The notes below the pieces were generated by a model. The model ran no database searches and was not told where the DNA came from. It saw only the letters and a program-made list of their open reading frames with translations. DNA of 64,000 bases, taken from contig NW_026262659.1 in assembly GCF_021869535.1 (NCBI RefSeq), positions 4,464,001-4,528,000 on the forward strand. Direction: 5' to 3'. This stretch comes from Mytilus californianus. Lineage: Eukaryota; Mollusca; Bivalvia; Mytilida; Mytilidae. Shown in pieces: positions 1 to 10,680 of the stretch (within the stretch, counting starts at the first letter, position 1; each line of letters starts with the position of its first letter). Both the position numbers and the translations under genes were made by a program.

Positions 1-301
1 ATTGAATATAAAAATACCAGTCTTACTTGATAAAAACATTTCAACAAACTTCATAATTCAAGAAAAGAAATGAACTGAAATGTTCATAGTTGCAGTGCTG
101 AAATATGATTGTGAAAAATTATGATAAAAATAGCCATTATATATATTTGTTTTATTCAAAGAACATTTAGAGTATAACTCAATGAGTAAGCTCAAAGACA
201 GAAATACATGTAGTGTAAAAAATAAAAACTTATTCACGTTAAGGCAAAGATCATTTGATATCCTTTGGGGGGATTTTGATTTGTTTAAGGAAAGGAAAAT
301 C
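1..301. other. AT-rich leader, nothing recognised
   Basis: No coding frame, repeat or RNA gene could be supported here. The sequence is low-complexity AT-rich DNA leading into the first block of the decayed gene. Confidence 0.6.
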
Positions 302-815
302 AGCAATTATCTGAAAAACTAAATGAAATCATAAAAGATACAACAATATCGGACAAAGAACTTTCAGACTTTCAAACAAAAATATATGAAACTGTTTTAA
401 ACAAACTTCAGAAGTAACATAAACAAAAAAATCCAGAAGAGACTCAAAATTAGAAACAATTAACATTAAACTTTAACAAATGAAAAAGAAAAAATATTCC
501 TTAATGGAAGAAAGCGTTATGCTAAAAGAAAAAGAAATCTTAGAAGTGAAAGCTGATAAAAGAAATTTACAAAAACAAATATCATATATCAAGTATAAAC
601 CGGAACTATTTGAAAATAAACAGAATGAAAATATTTCTAAATTGCGCGACGAAAACAAGGAACTTCGAGAATCGAATATCATCCTACAGGAAATAATTGA
701 AGAATGCACAAAAATCCCTATTTTTAAAACAGGAAAATATGGGTCGCGAGAGTTTCGCGATGAAATGAAAAAAAAACATATATATGGAATTAATATCATT
801 AGGCGTTAGTTGTAA
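302..815 (+). pseudogene. Decayed coiled-coil gene, N-terminal block
   Basis: An open frame from about 302 to 415 (QQLSEKLNEI...) and a second at 480-809 (109 codons) encode lysine/glutamate-rich coiled coil (ESVMLKEKEILEVKADKRNL) followed by GKYGSREFRDEMKKKHIYGINI. In a large family of uncharacterised invertebrate proteins that I recall from molluscs and cnidarians, a coiled coil is followed by a GxYxxxxR segment of this kind, so I read this as the N-terminal part of that family. The frame ends just before a dispersed repeat inserted at about 820. Family function is unknown to me; some members behave like transposon-borne genes. Confidence 0.55.
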
Positions 816-819
816 TATG

Positions 820-1420
820 TGTAGTAATGTTATCAATTCAGTTATACATTCACAGTGATATCATACTTTAACTTTATTTAAACTTGTTTATTTACTTTTA
901 ACTTTAGTTATTTATCCCTTGTAATCTTTTATTAACTGTGTATTTGCATTCAGGTGTCACAGGTCAAATTTATTCGTTCATTGTGTGTTAATTTACGCTT
1001 TTTGATTGAGTTAACCTTCCAATTGATATTTTATAGTGTGTTTTTCTATGTTGTGATGTTATACTATTGTTTCAGAAAAGGGAGAAGGTTTGGTACCATT
1101 TAAACGTTTAATCCCGCTGCAAATGTTTGCACCTGTCCTAAGTCAGGAATCTGATTACAGTAGTTGTCGTCTGTTTATGTAGTTCATACGTGTTTCTCGT
1201 TTCTCGTTTTTATATAGATTAGACCGTTGGTTTTTCCGTTTGAATGGTTTTACACTAGTAATGTTTTGGGGCCCTTTATAGCTTGCTGTTCGTGTGAGCC
1301 AATGCTCCGTGTTGATGGCCGTACCTTGACCTATAATGGTTTACTTCTATAAATTGTGACTTGGATGGAGAGTTGTCTCATTGGCACTCATACCACATCT
1401 TCCTATATCTATATAAAAAA
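820..1420 (+). repeat. Dispersed mussel repeat, copy 1
   Basis: This block is nearly identical to 5107-5646. Both end in GAGTTGTCTCATTGGCACTC followed by ATACCACATCTTCC and TATA-type sequence. The same terminal sequence occurs in other copies at about 10486, 21510 (inverted), 27350 (inverted) and 40380. The family is very abundant in Mytilus sequence as I remember it. It has no coding capacity and looks like a non-autonomous retroelement or LINE-tail derivative. It splits the decayed coiled-coil gene between its first and second blocks. Confidence 0.8.
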
Positions 1421-2035
1421 TATGACCGGTCAAGAATTGACTGATATGCCAGAAGTGACCTTTGCCAAAAGAATGGTTCTGCAAGCTAATTTGATGGCAA
1501 AATTTTAATTAGCAGACACTATTATAAGCAAGGACTCTATAAACACATTGCAGTTTGATGGCACAAGCAAATGGGGGGAACATTTTTTTCACTTTTGACA
1601 TAAAAACCGCAGAGAAAACACATTCAGCAAGTTTGAAGGACTTAGAAACATAAAATCGTGCAACCCAAATAAATGCAACAAATCATTGTTTAATGAATTA
1701 AGTGACATTTATACATCATTGACAAATGAAAAACATCTAGAAACAAAAGTCATTAGTACAATGGTAAAAAACTATTCATAACACTAGGAGTGACAGAGGT
1801 GCAACAAACACACCTTATATTAAGCTTTTTGAAGACTGGCGAAAAGCGCTATTACCTAAAGCTTTAGAAAACTGGGAAACTTTAAACGAACAATGTCACC
1901 AATCAATTATAGAAATTCATGATTTTTTTTTTTTTGGATTACATTTGCTGACAAATTTTGATGATTATTTAAACAAATCATTGAAAAAATTTGAATAAAT
2001 TTGTACTGCCGAAAAAATTGGAATGAAAAATTTAT
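1421..2035 (+). pseudogene. Decayed coiled-coil gene, block 2
   Basis: Broken frames give, in order, ELTDMPEVTFAKRMVLQANL, LQFDGTSKWGEHFF, an SDRGATNTPYIKLFEDWRKAL stretch at about 1790-1850 and FFFGLHLLTNFDDYL near 1930. In the family I recall, these correspond to a DGT-x-GEHY-like motif, an SDR motif and a C/FGLHxL motif in that order. Several frameshifts and stops show that it is not functional. The block continues the first one after the inserted repeat. Confidence 0.55.
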
Positions 2036-3267
2036 CAGAATCAGTGTATATAAAGTATATATGTGAATATGACTCGATTGTTGCTCGATTGTTTCTTTAC
2101 TGTATAAGATGTATACAAAATGGCATAAGAAAAATAAATTATCCAGTCATCTAAGCGTCAAATGTAAGGCAATTGTTTGTGCGAGATGAAAACGTTACCA
2201 CTCACTCAATCGTGAAACGATGATCGTTTTGCGAATGCTCTTTGTTATCTAAGATGCATCCATTAGAGCTATTTTCTTATGCTTGTAGTTTTAAGGTTTG
2301 GTTGGCCTGCTTGCTTTGTTTGTACAAATGTTTTCTCAATCAAAATTACAATGCATAAGCAAACATTTATACAAACAAAGCAAGCAAGCCAACCACACTT
2401 TTAACTACAAGCATTAATAAAATAGCTCTAATGACGTTTTATTAGTATGTGATGTAGATTAAGACCGAAACCGAAAACTTTGCCTTTTCGGTGACGTGGA
2501 TTGGCTTAACTGTCCAAGATATATGTATTCAATGATGGCTTTTATCCTACAAATAGATCTGGATCTTGACAAATTATAAGGGAAAATAAATTTTACTATA
2601 TTAGAAATAAATGCAATTTTTACGGAATTTATTGATATATTACCTCAGACTTTCACTTACAAAGTATGCATATATAATCAATCCTTCTGACTTCATAAAT
2701 TTTGTTAGAGAGTCGGCTGAATTAAGGCTTTATATAATGAAAATTAATTAATTTCCTTCTGTGAAAATGCATTGCATGTACAATAGAAATGGATCGCCCC
2801 TACAGTGAAAATGAAAGTCTAATATCATTATTCGACAGTAAACATGAATCGCATAACGAAAACAGCATAGTGGAATTTAATTCAATATCAACAAGCTGAA
2901 TAACAAAACCTGTTTTAAGTTATACAACATTAATAATTATGTTTAAAGGTACATTTTTCTGCAAATGAAACTTAACTGCTGCTTTTAAATCTCTTGCACG
3001 CTCTGTTCGTGAACTGCACGCTTTGTTCGTGAACTATTCTTAATATTTATCAATTTTACACCTACATGGCTGTAGGCGCGATGAAAACCCGTCCGCATCT
3101 CATACCTATATCATGAATTTAAAAAAACAGTACACAATATATATTATTTCTTATTTTATTCAAAAATCATGATTTGTCGTCTGTTTATTTATCATTCTAC
3201 ATTAGAAATTCATAACGGATACAGTAAAAATGGTATTTCAGGATTCGCACATTATATACACTGACAA
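2036..3267. other. AT-rich insertion-like stretch within decayed gene
   Basis: This stretch separates two blocks of the decayed gene and has no family match I can see. It contains the foldback at 2261-2435. The remainder is unrecognised; it could be one insertion or several, or an ancient intron. Confidence 0.45.
2261..2435. repeat. Foldback element with ~70-bp arms
   Basis: The left arm starts CATTAGAGCTATTTT and the right arm is its inverted complement ending AAAATAGCTCTAATG. Both arms also share the TGCTTGTAGTT and GGTTGGC-TGCTTGCTTTGTTTGTA segments. The loop is only about 25 bp. No clear target duplication is visible. Confidence 0.75.
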
Positions 3268-3685
3268 TTCAGTAACGGGGGTACAAAGAGTGAGTCTGCT
3301 GCCCAAAGATTGATACGTTCATGTTGCAACTTATTACAAATACATGGTAGTGAAACTGCTGGAAGGCCACAGCAATCTAATGCACATTTGTGGTTTAAAA
3401 AATTATCTTGTACCTTTCCGTGGGAATAGGTTTAATATTGTATTTCAAAATGCGAGAGCAGTATATGATCAATTAGCACATATACAAATTTTTTTTGAAA
3501 TGTATGGGACAGGCAATAGTCTTTTACTATCTGTGAATGCAGACATTGAATCAAAAATTGCCCTTGCTGGTGTTAGAGCTCTTGGTTTAGTGGATGCTCA
3601 TATCAATCGTCCACTATTTGAAACTTCTTGATTGTAATGTAGTGTCTATAAGTGAAATGTCACGGTATTACCAAAACTTACAATC
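3268..3685 (+). pseudogene. Decayed coiled-coil gene, block 3 (VPFRGNRFN region)
   Basis: One frame reads ESAAQRLIRSCCNLLQIHGS, then after a frameshift LVPFRGNRFNIVFQNARAVY, then IESKIALAGVRALGLVDAHI at 3540-3605. A further shift gives SISEMSRYYQNLQS at about 3645-3685. The VPFRGNRFN core and the AGxRALGL segment are hallmark motifs of the uncharacterised family named in the upstream blocks, and their order matches. At least two frameshifts are needed to read through, so this is a relic. Confidence 0.65.
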
Positions 3686-4079
3686 AAGGATGTACTTAGT
3701 TGAGGTTTAGGAATTTGTGTCAGATGTTCGGACTCCTTGGTTTTTTCCTATGATACAGGGTAAAATATTTTGCCCCATAACACCCATTTTTCTTTTCATA
3801 TAAGACTTTAATAGCTCATAAAAGATCATTTACCAATATTTAAGCAGATTCTAGATTTCTTTTCTTTCGATTTGAGACCCGAATAATACCAATGCAAATA
3901 TAAGGTAAAAGTCCGAGTCTGCCTTTTCCCGCGATTTTTTAAAACTCAAATATCTCGAAAAGGAGCTCCATAACCTATCAATATTTTTAGCTTATTTTGT
4001 TCCTTAACTAATGCTCTTCCGACTTATAGTATCTATTTTAAATTCTAGATTTTTTTTAATTTCACCTAAGTACATCCTT
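3686..4079. mobile_element. 394-bp MITE with AAGGATGTACTTAG termini
   Basis: The left end AAGGATGTACTTAG is matched by CTAAGTACATCCTT at the right end, and the next few bases also pair imperfectly. The element separates the YYQNLQS and SPMLDENYQ parts of the decayed gene. No open frame longer than chance lies inside. A target duplication could not be fixed, so the superfamily is open. Confidence 0.75.
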
Positions 4080-4084
4080 AAGTA

Positions 4085-4240
4085 CAAGATTATTCTCCAA
4101 TGTTAGATGAAAATTATCAAATGTTTGAAAACTACCCTCCCGAAAAAGATTTGTTTGGTTTCTTTGCTTTACATGCTGTGGATAAAGACTTGAATGTTTT
4201 GACGACACAGGCTATAGAACTTGTATTGGCCAGTATTTTA
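4085..4240 (+). pseudogene. Decayed coiled-coil gene, block 4
   Basis: The frame from 4100 reads MLDENYQMFENYPPEKDLFG, then FFALHAVDKDLNVLTTQAIE. It continues the family alignment immediately after the inserted MITE. It is cut at about 4240 by another dispersed repeat. Confidence 0.5.
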
Positions 4241-4515
4241 ATTAGTTATCAAAGGTACCAGGATTATAATTTTATACGCCAGACGCGCGTTTCGTCTACA
4301 TAAGACTCATCAGTGACGCTCAGATCAAAATAGTTATAAAGCCAAACAAGTACAAAATTGAAGAGCATTGAGGACCAAAATTAAAAAAAGTTGTGCCAAA
4401 TACGGCTAAGGTAATCTATGCCTGGGATAAGAAAATCCTTAGTTTTTCGAAAAATTCATAGTTTTGTAAACAGGAAATTTATAAAAATGACCATATAATT
4501 GATATTCATGTCATT
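4241..4515 (+). repeat. Dispersed repeat (TTTCGTCTACATAAGACTCA type)
   Basis: The sequence contains GCGTTTCGTCTACATAAGAC, AAAATAGTTATAAAGCCAAA and TGTGCCAAATACGGCTAAGG, which I recognise as one of the commonest dispersed repeats in bivalve genomes. It is non-coding and interrupts the decayed gene. A 15-base poly-G run follows at about 4556. Confidence 0.7.
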
Positions 4516-4639
4516 TACGCGTTTTTAAAAGGCAGTTAGTCGATCACATAACTGAGGGGGGGGGGGGGGGGAAGCATGCTGATACCAGTGAGAATTTGAT
4601 TCAGATTAGTCAATCTCTTCCGAAAACAAATCAATCAAA

Positions 4640-5106
4640 TTAATCAAATTTTGGTCAGTTAGACAGAATTAAGAGATTCAAACCTAACGCAACCACGGCT
4701 CACATTGCAGGAATGGATTTATATGCTAATAATAAAACATCTGATTGATACTCAGTGTAATGAGTCTGATATCATGCAAAAAGTATCTAAATTACTGTTG
4801 CCAAAATTTATAGAAAAGTGGCGACAAAGATCCAAAGATATAAAAAAAATGAAAGGTTACAAATAAGAGCCGATTAAATTCAAAAGAAATTAAAAATGAA
4901 AAAAGTTGCAGAGAAACAGAAGATAATAGATAATGTTTTAAAAAATGGACAATGCAAATCTAAAACTGATGTTAATAAACTTCTATCAAAATTCAAAACT
5001 TCTCACATGAAAATTGTTGCTTTAAAATTTCAGTTAAAGTACTATAAATGGGTTTTAAGTTTTGAAGCAAATAATGTGTTGTACAGGTTTTCAACTGATG
5101 GAAAGG
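4640..5106 (+). pseudogene. Decayed coiled-coil gene, block 5
   Basis: Frames read IKRFKPNATTAHIAGMDLYA then NNKTSD, and after a shift MKKVAEKQKIIDNVLKNGQC, KSKTDVNKLLSKFKTSHMKI and VLYRFSTDGKAL. The family has a KPNATT segment followed by a basic coiled coil and a QLKFxK segment, and QLKYYK is present here at about 5030. The block ends where repeat copy 2 was inserted. Stops between the KPNATT part and the coiled coil show decay. Confidence 0.55.
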
Positions 5107-5646
5107 CTTTAACTTTGTTTAAACTTGTTTATTTACTTTTGACTTTAATTATTTATCCTTTTTTTATTAACTGTGTATTTGCATTCAGGTGTCACAGGTC
5201 AAATTTATTCGTTCATTTTGTGTTAGTTTACGTTTTTTGATTGAGTTAAGCCTTCCAATTGATATTTTATAGTGTGTTTTCTATGTTGTGATGTTATACT
5301 ATTGTTTCAGAAAAGGGAGAAGGTTTTGTACCATTTAAACGTTTAATCCCGCTGCAAATGTTTGCACCTGTCCTAAGTCAGGAATCTGGTTACAGTAGTT
5401 GTCGTCTGTTTATGTAGTTCATACGTGTTTCTCGTTTCTCGTTTTTATATAGATTAGACCGTTGGTTTTTCCGTTTGAATGGTTTTACACTAGTAATTTT
5501 TTGGGGCCCTTTATAGCTTGCTGTTCGGTGTGAGCCAATGCTCCGTGTTGAAGGCCGTACCTTGACCTATAATGGTTTACTTTTATAAATTGTAACTTGG
5601 ATGGGGAGTTGTCTCATTGGCACTCATACCACATCTTCCTATATCT
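5107..5646 (+). repeat. Dispersed mussel repeat, copy 2
   Basis: This is a near-identical direct copy of 865-1420, differing by scattered substitutions and small indels. It interrupts the decayed gene between FSTDGKAL and SIDMLKNNLIQII. Two young copies of one family therefore lie in the same host sequence 4.2 kb apart. Confidence 0.8.
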
Positions 5647-6190
5647 ATTAGTATAGACATGTTAAAAAACAATCTTATCCAAATCATCCAACAATCTTCT
5701 TGTAATATACATGTTGGTGTAGAAATTGACTTGGATGTCCTTAGAAAAGAAGAAAATTTAAGACCATTATTAACAGAAAGAAACCAGTTATTAAAGTCAG
5801 AAAAAGACAATTCGAAAAATGTCAGGGTTGTGAAAAAACAAAGCACAGTTTTAAACAAAAAATCATCTATATAATTTGAACAAAACAAGGAAACGTAATC
5901 TAGAAAATGAAAAGAGAAGTTACAACTTCAGCTGTTAAAAATCATAAGAGAAGCCATGCTGTCAAATCCAATGCCAATATTGGTTTTATTAGCGATTACA
6001 AAGATTTTGCAGTCAATCAGTAGATTGCTGTCGCAGGTTTTTCAGATGCTACTGTCAACTTTATGGAACGGTCAAATTCACCACCAGCAGTTGAAACTGC
6101 TCATATTAAAACTGTTATTCTCTTCAGTTTTGATAATGAAATCGGACAAAATGATACTCTCTTCGATCATGGAAGCTAGAAAAAAATGCT
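5647..6190 (+). pseudogene. Decayed coiled-coil gene, C-terminal remnant
   Basis: The frame SIDMLKNNLIQIIQQSSC is open to 5874 and fits as the direct continuation of the block before repeat copy 2. Beyond it, frames at about 5905-6170 read KREVTTSAVKNHKRSHAVKS, GFSDATVNFMERSNSPPAVE and TVILFSFDNEIGQND, separated by stops. The last part may be a small beta-rich C-terminal domain, but I cannot name it. Confidence 0.4.
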
Positions 6191-6559
6191 AACAAACAAG
6201 CACTACCAAATACAGAAATTACTGCCCTAGTTCTAACTGAATGTGAAAGTCTTGTTTTTGTTGATAGTGTTGTGATGTACTTCCTACTCTGGACACTGGT
6301 CATACTTATTTCCTTTATTAATAAACATTTGGTAATTAATTTTTCTGATTTCTATATACAATATCTTGGAAGTTTTAATTTCTTTCGAATTGATCAAAAA
6401 TTGGAAAAAGGTGACAATTGACAGTACATGTATAAGCATACGAAACGCAAATATGCTAACATTACAAATGTTTTGAGAACTCTTGTATATCATGCATATA
6501 CTGAAATCAAAAGAGGAATACTTAAATAAAGGCAACAGTAGTATACCGGTGTTCAAAAG
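6191..6559. other. AT-rich, nothing recognised
   Basis: No supported gene or repeat. A minus-strand open frame at 6284-6556 shows no recognisable motif and has the composition of chance frames in AT-rich DNA. Confidence 0.5.
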
Positions 6560-7075
6560 TCATAAATCGATTGAGAGAAAACAAATCCGGGTTACAAACT
6601 AAAACCGAGGGAAGCACATCAACTATAAGAGGAAAACAAAGGAACAACAGGAACAACAGGAACACTGAAGTGCAACAAAAACAAACGCCAACATACATAG
6701 AAAACGAACTAATTGATAACAACTGCCATATTCCTGACTTGGTACAGGACATTTTAAGAAAAAAATGGTGGGTTGAACCTAGTTTTATGGCTAGCCAAAC
6801 CTCCCGCTTATATGACAATGTTATAAAATATCACTAAAATGACAGCACTACTTGACAGAAAGACAGTACAAACACACGCAAGAACACTCATCACAGAGAA
6901 ACGCACAAACAAATAATATAATAGTCGACACAACATGCAAACCGTAAATAGTGATTAAAACAAAAAATGTAAAGGTGTGGTATTTGCAAATGAGACAACC
7001 ATCCACCAGAGTCAGTGACATAGATTTATCAGCATACAGCCTTCGGCAATGAGCAAACCCCATACTACAATTATT
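6560..7075. repeat. Composite dispersed repeat
   Basis: The part at 6560-6840 (AAACAAATCCGGGTTACAAA, then TGGTGGGTTGAACC and GCTAGCCAAACCTCCCGCT) matches a mussel repeat also present in shortened form at 24175-24480. The part at 6970-7070 (GTATTTGCAAATGAGACAAC and CAGCCTTCGGCAATGAGCAA) is a degenerate inverted copy of the GAGTTGTCTCATTGGCA repeat tail. The open frame at 6571-6837 is a by-product of the repeat. Confidence 0.7.
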
Positions 7076-7193
7076 GTATCAATAAATGTCAGTGTTTCTT
7101 TTATTCAAGCTGTTAATTAAGATTCAAAAAGGATGTATGAAAATTATGTCTCCAAAATTTTTAATTTTCTTTACAATTTCTGAATATTATACC

Positions 7194-7547
7194 GTTGCTA
7201 TGGAAACAAAAAAACATGTATTTTATATTTTGTAAGCATTTTCAACTCCAAATTTGTCATGACAATGTGCCTTATTTGTTCTAATACAGAAAAGTTTCCT
7301 CGTTTTTAATTTTTATCATTTGAGAAGAAATTGTCATGAAAATATGAATTAATACTGTCTGTTGCCATGGTAACTGTAAATTAAATAATCAAATATCTGA
7401 AAACAACAAAAGATGTTGAACCCCTAAATTTGTTTTATCAAGAAACTAATGATTCCAATAAAAAAACAGACTTCTATTGACCTTATTGCAAGTTAAAAGC
7501 CTTCAAAGCTGTTTTCGTTTTTTTTTCTGTTTTGTTATCATGGTAAC
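7194..7547. repeat. Degenerate ~170-bp repeat with three X-box-like palindromes
   Basis: GTTGCTATGGAAAC (7194-7207), GTTGCCATGGTAAC (7361-7374) and GTTATCATGGTAAC (7534-7547) recur at 167- and 173-bp spacing within weakly similar flanks. The middle copy is a perfect palindrome equal to the RFX X-box consensus. Whether it is functional or only a feature of the repeat cannot be told from sequence. Confidence 0.55.
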
Positions 7548-7549
7548 TA

Positions 7550-7870
7550 CAGACCTTCTAAAATTCAAACTGACCTTCATTCCGTGCGTTCATCGTGTAT
7601 CGTGCGTGTACCAATCGTGCGCTCATCATTCATCGTTCCGTGTATTTTCCGTGTAACGTGCGTGCATCGTTTATTCTTAATCATGCATCGTGCGTGTATC
7701 GTGCGCTCATCAATCATTCATTCTTAACCGTGTATCGTGCGTTCATCAATCATTCATTCTTAACTGTGTATCGTGCGTTCGTCAATCGTGTATAACTGTG
7801 TACATCAGATAACGTGCATTTGTCAAACGTTCATCTCTAATCGTGTAACGTTCATTCATTGCGGTTTTTA
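7550..7870 (+). repeat. Terminal repeat plus CGTGCGTTCATC minisatellite (left)
   Basis: The 25-bp sequence starting CAGACCTTCTAAAATTCAAA at 7550-7574 is followed by degenerate 10-14-bp units of the type CGTGCGTTCATCATTCAT to about 7860. The same 25 bp occurs inverted at 15842-15866, next to the same minisatellite. Both ends abut TA (7548-7549 and 15867-15868). Confidence 0.7.
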
Positions 7871-8194
7871 TATGATAGTCGGTTATAGGGCTCATCAAAG
7901 CTTATATTTTATCTCACGGTTAAAGTGTATATATATGTTCCGACTTTAAATAAAATTTACATTCATACTTACTTTCTTGTGAACACTTAATTAACTTCAT
8001 CGTACATAACATTCATACAGATTCATGACTTTTTGTGTAAAATTTATTTATCATCTGTAAACATTTCGTGGTTATTCAGTGAATCTTGGCTGGGACTGAC
8101 ACATTTTAATATAATGATACATGTTCTACGTACAAACAATAACATGATGACATTTCTACGACAGAACAGTTAAAATTAGAATTTCTATTCAACT

Positions 8195-8620
8195 GAGCGA
8201 AATGGGCTTAAAAATATACTGTTCGCCAACTATTATTTGTTAAAAATATTCTGTCAATTAAAAACAAAAGTGCTTTTGCAAAATTTAGATGTGGGGTAGC
8301 TCCACTAAAAATAGAAACCGGAAAGTATGAAAGAAAAGAAGTCCACGAGATGACATGTGTTGTAGCTCTACTATTGAAGATGAACTTCATGTCATTTTAA
8401 AATGCCCATTATATGTAGATTTAAGACAAATTATGATACATTAAGCTAAACATTTTAATGAACATTTTAACCTTTAATTATCAGATAGCGAAAAATTTTT
8501 ATTTTTATTTAATAACGGCAATGTTGCTGCTATAGTTGCCAAAAACATCAACAATATTTTATTGAAAAGAAGCGGCATTTTATTTCCTAGTTCTCAAAGA
8601 AAAAAATTTTTTATTTTCAT
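8195..8620 (+). pseudogene. LINE reverse transcriptase, 3' end relic
   Basis: The frame KFRCGVAPLKIETGKYERKE (8279-8340) is followed after a frameshift by IEDELHVILKCPLYVDLRQI and then GNVAAIVAKNINNILLKRS. This order (RCGxxPLxIExGRY, a Cys/His-type EDExHxxxxCPLY motif, terminal helices) is typical of the C-terminal end of LINE-1/jockey-like reverse transcriptases. The zinc-knuckle-like CxxC is partly lost. Several shifts and stops make it a relic, and the 5' part of the element is absent. Confidence 0.65.
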
Positions 8621-10225
8621 ATAGTACAGGTGGACACTGTAAAATTTTTAAATGTAAATGAGTAAATATATTGTGTCTTAAAAGTCTCTCATTATTCTTT
8701 TAAGATTGGTACATGCAATGCAAATGTTTTTGTGTTTTATGTTTATTTCTGTGATTCTCATTTTATGTTTGTATGTAGTGAGACTATAATAAAATATTGA
8801 ATCAGTATTAACGTTCAACTTGAGTCATTTCTCCAATGTTGAACTAGGCTAGATTATAATTCTTCGCTTATTTGGCAAATTCATATTCTACTCAGATATT
8901 TTCAAACATTTAAGTTTTGATAAATACCATTACAAATATCATTTTTGTCTTAGTTTCTGATGGTCACATGCACGTAAGGTTATTCCACTGAGAAAAAACA
9001 ATGTACAAGATTGTCGGGTAAATGTGGATTGCGGATTTAGATGTTAGATGTCAAACTTGAATTAACAAATTAAACTGAGGCGAATTTAACACAAATACGT
9101 ATTTTCTCTTCAACAGTGTTTTTATTCTCTGTTCTTTATTTTCATTCAAACTAAGCTAAAAATGTTTTGTGGAAAATTGAATAAAAATAAACATTATATG
9201 TATTTGAAGGCATTTTTTTAATTAAACAAGTATAAGATCAGGCAAATATATCACGTATTCCTTAAGAAGGATTTTAAATTGAGGAACTTTTTAAACTTGA
9301 AATTGTGTTTACGAGTTTAAGATACATTCTTTTTTATTTAATTTTTTTGATAAAATAGTTAAATATATGGTATTATCATAACGAGTCTTTATTTGAGTGG
9401 AATAAACATGGAACACTTTTCATTGTGTTCATGGTTGCATATCAAGGACACCGTTTTTAATGTATGTCTAAAAGATTAATATCCGAAAAAATAATTCACA
9501 ATAGTACTTTGTTAACCTTCTAGGATTATTAAAGAATGACGGATTTTTTTACCATGGGGGTATTTTTTGTTCCGTTACTGAGGACATTTTTTGTCCTTTA
9601 TGAATCCATATGACAAATTTGACTCCAATAAGAATAAATTTTGTCTCATAGAAAAATCGGTAGTTTTTATCCGATAGATTTTTTGTTCATTTTTATCGGA
9701 TATAAAAGATTGAAAAATACAAACTGAAGTTTCGTATGCATCTATCAAGATCCAGTAACTTTTGACTAGTATAAAGGGTTACCTTGGTTTTATAGCTCAA
9801 AACGCTATTATTTGTTTTCCTTTACATTGGGTTAAATAATGAAATGTATGTTTCAGAAATTTACACAAGTTTGATTTCGGCTTTGACTCCCGGGGACACT
9901 GTCGTTTACAGTAAAAGACGAAAATCTACACATGTACGTTCTTATAAAAAAGAAGTTGTGGTATGATTGCCAATGTTCATAATTATATCATAATTATTGT
10001 AGTCCCCCTAATAATGAATCTATAATATATGCCACTGGACGTTAAACGATCAACTATTAATTCATCCATCTTAACCTTTTAGTTTTGTGATAGTTTGCAT
10101 ATCAAATACATGAAACAACTGCAGATTTTCACTAAAGTTAGAAGGCCGATATTATTGCACATATAAAACAGACATTAACATCGATCCCTACGTTTTGATC
10201 CTCTCACAAAACAACACTTTATAAA
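8621..10225. other. AT-rich stretch with repeat fragments
   Basis: No gene is supported. At 9951-9978 GAAGTTGTGGTATGATTGCC is a short inverted fragment of the GAGTTGTCTCATTGGCA repeat tail. The rest is unrecognised. Confidence 0.5.
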
Positions 10226-10330
10226 TTTCATGCATCCGTAACGCTTTTCTGGATTTACTTTCACCAGGAACGCTCAATGCTTAATATTTGAAAGCCAAAG
10301 AATGTATAAAATAGATAGGAGTGTAGAGCT
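10226..10330. repeat. Dispersed repeat fragment
   Basis: ACGCTTTTCTGGATTTACTT with TCACCAGGAACGCTCAATGC resembles the segment at 27811-27880 (GTGCTTTTCTGGATTTTCCT with TCATCAGGAAAGCTCAAATA), a family I recall as common in mussel DNA. Confidence 0.5.
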
Positions 10331-10485
10331 ATATGACCAATAAAGGACCTACACATTCACAACATTCGATGTATATATGTGTCTGTCCAAAGTCAAAAGC
10401 ACGCAGTTCAGTGGTTTTCGTAACATCAGTTCTGTTATATACATGTATTTGGGTGTTTTTTTGTGGCAAGATAGCTTTGAAATAA

Positions 10486-10680
10486 AGAAGGCCGTTAGTT
10501 TGCTCAATTGAATTGTTTCATATTTTTTAATGTCGGGGCGGGGCCTTTAATAACCGACTTTACAGTTTCCGTATTTTTTAATTATTGAAGGTCGTATAGA
10601 TATAACTGCTAACATTCCTCTTGATTTGAACTTTATTGAATAGTTGACTCACTAGCAATTATACCACATTTTCTTATTTT
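10486..10680 (+). repeat. Divergent copy of the CTCATTGGCA-tail repeat
   Basis: AGGCCGTTAGTTTGCTCAAT, CGGGGCGGGGCCTTTAATAA and CTAGCAATTATACCACATTT line up in order with the 40,500-40,735 copy, with many substitutions. Confidence 0.65.

Noticed and set aside
2261-2435. Pre-miRNA hairpin
   Set aside because: Arms of about 70 bp with a flanking insertion context fit a foldback element; no conserved mature sequence is evident.
6571-6837. 88-codon plus-strand frame
   Set aside because: It lies wholly inside a dispersed mussel repeat whose other copies carry frame-breaking indels.
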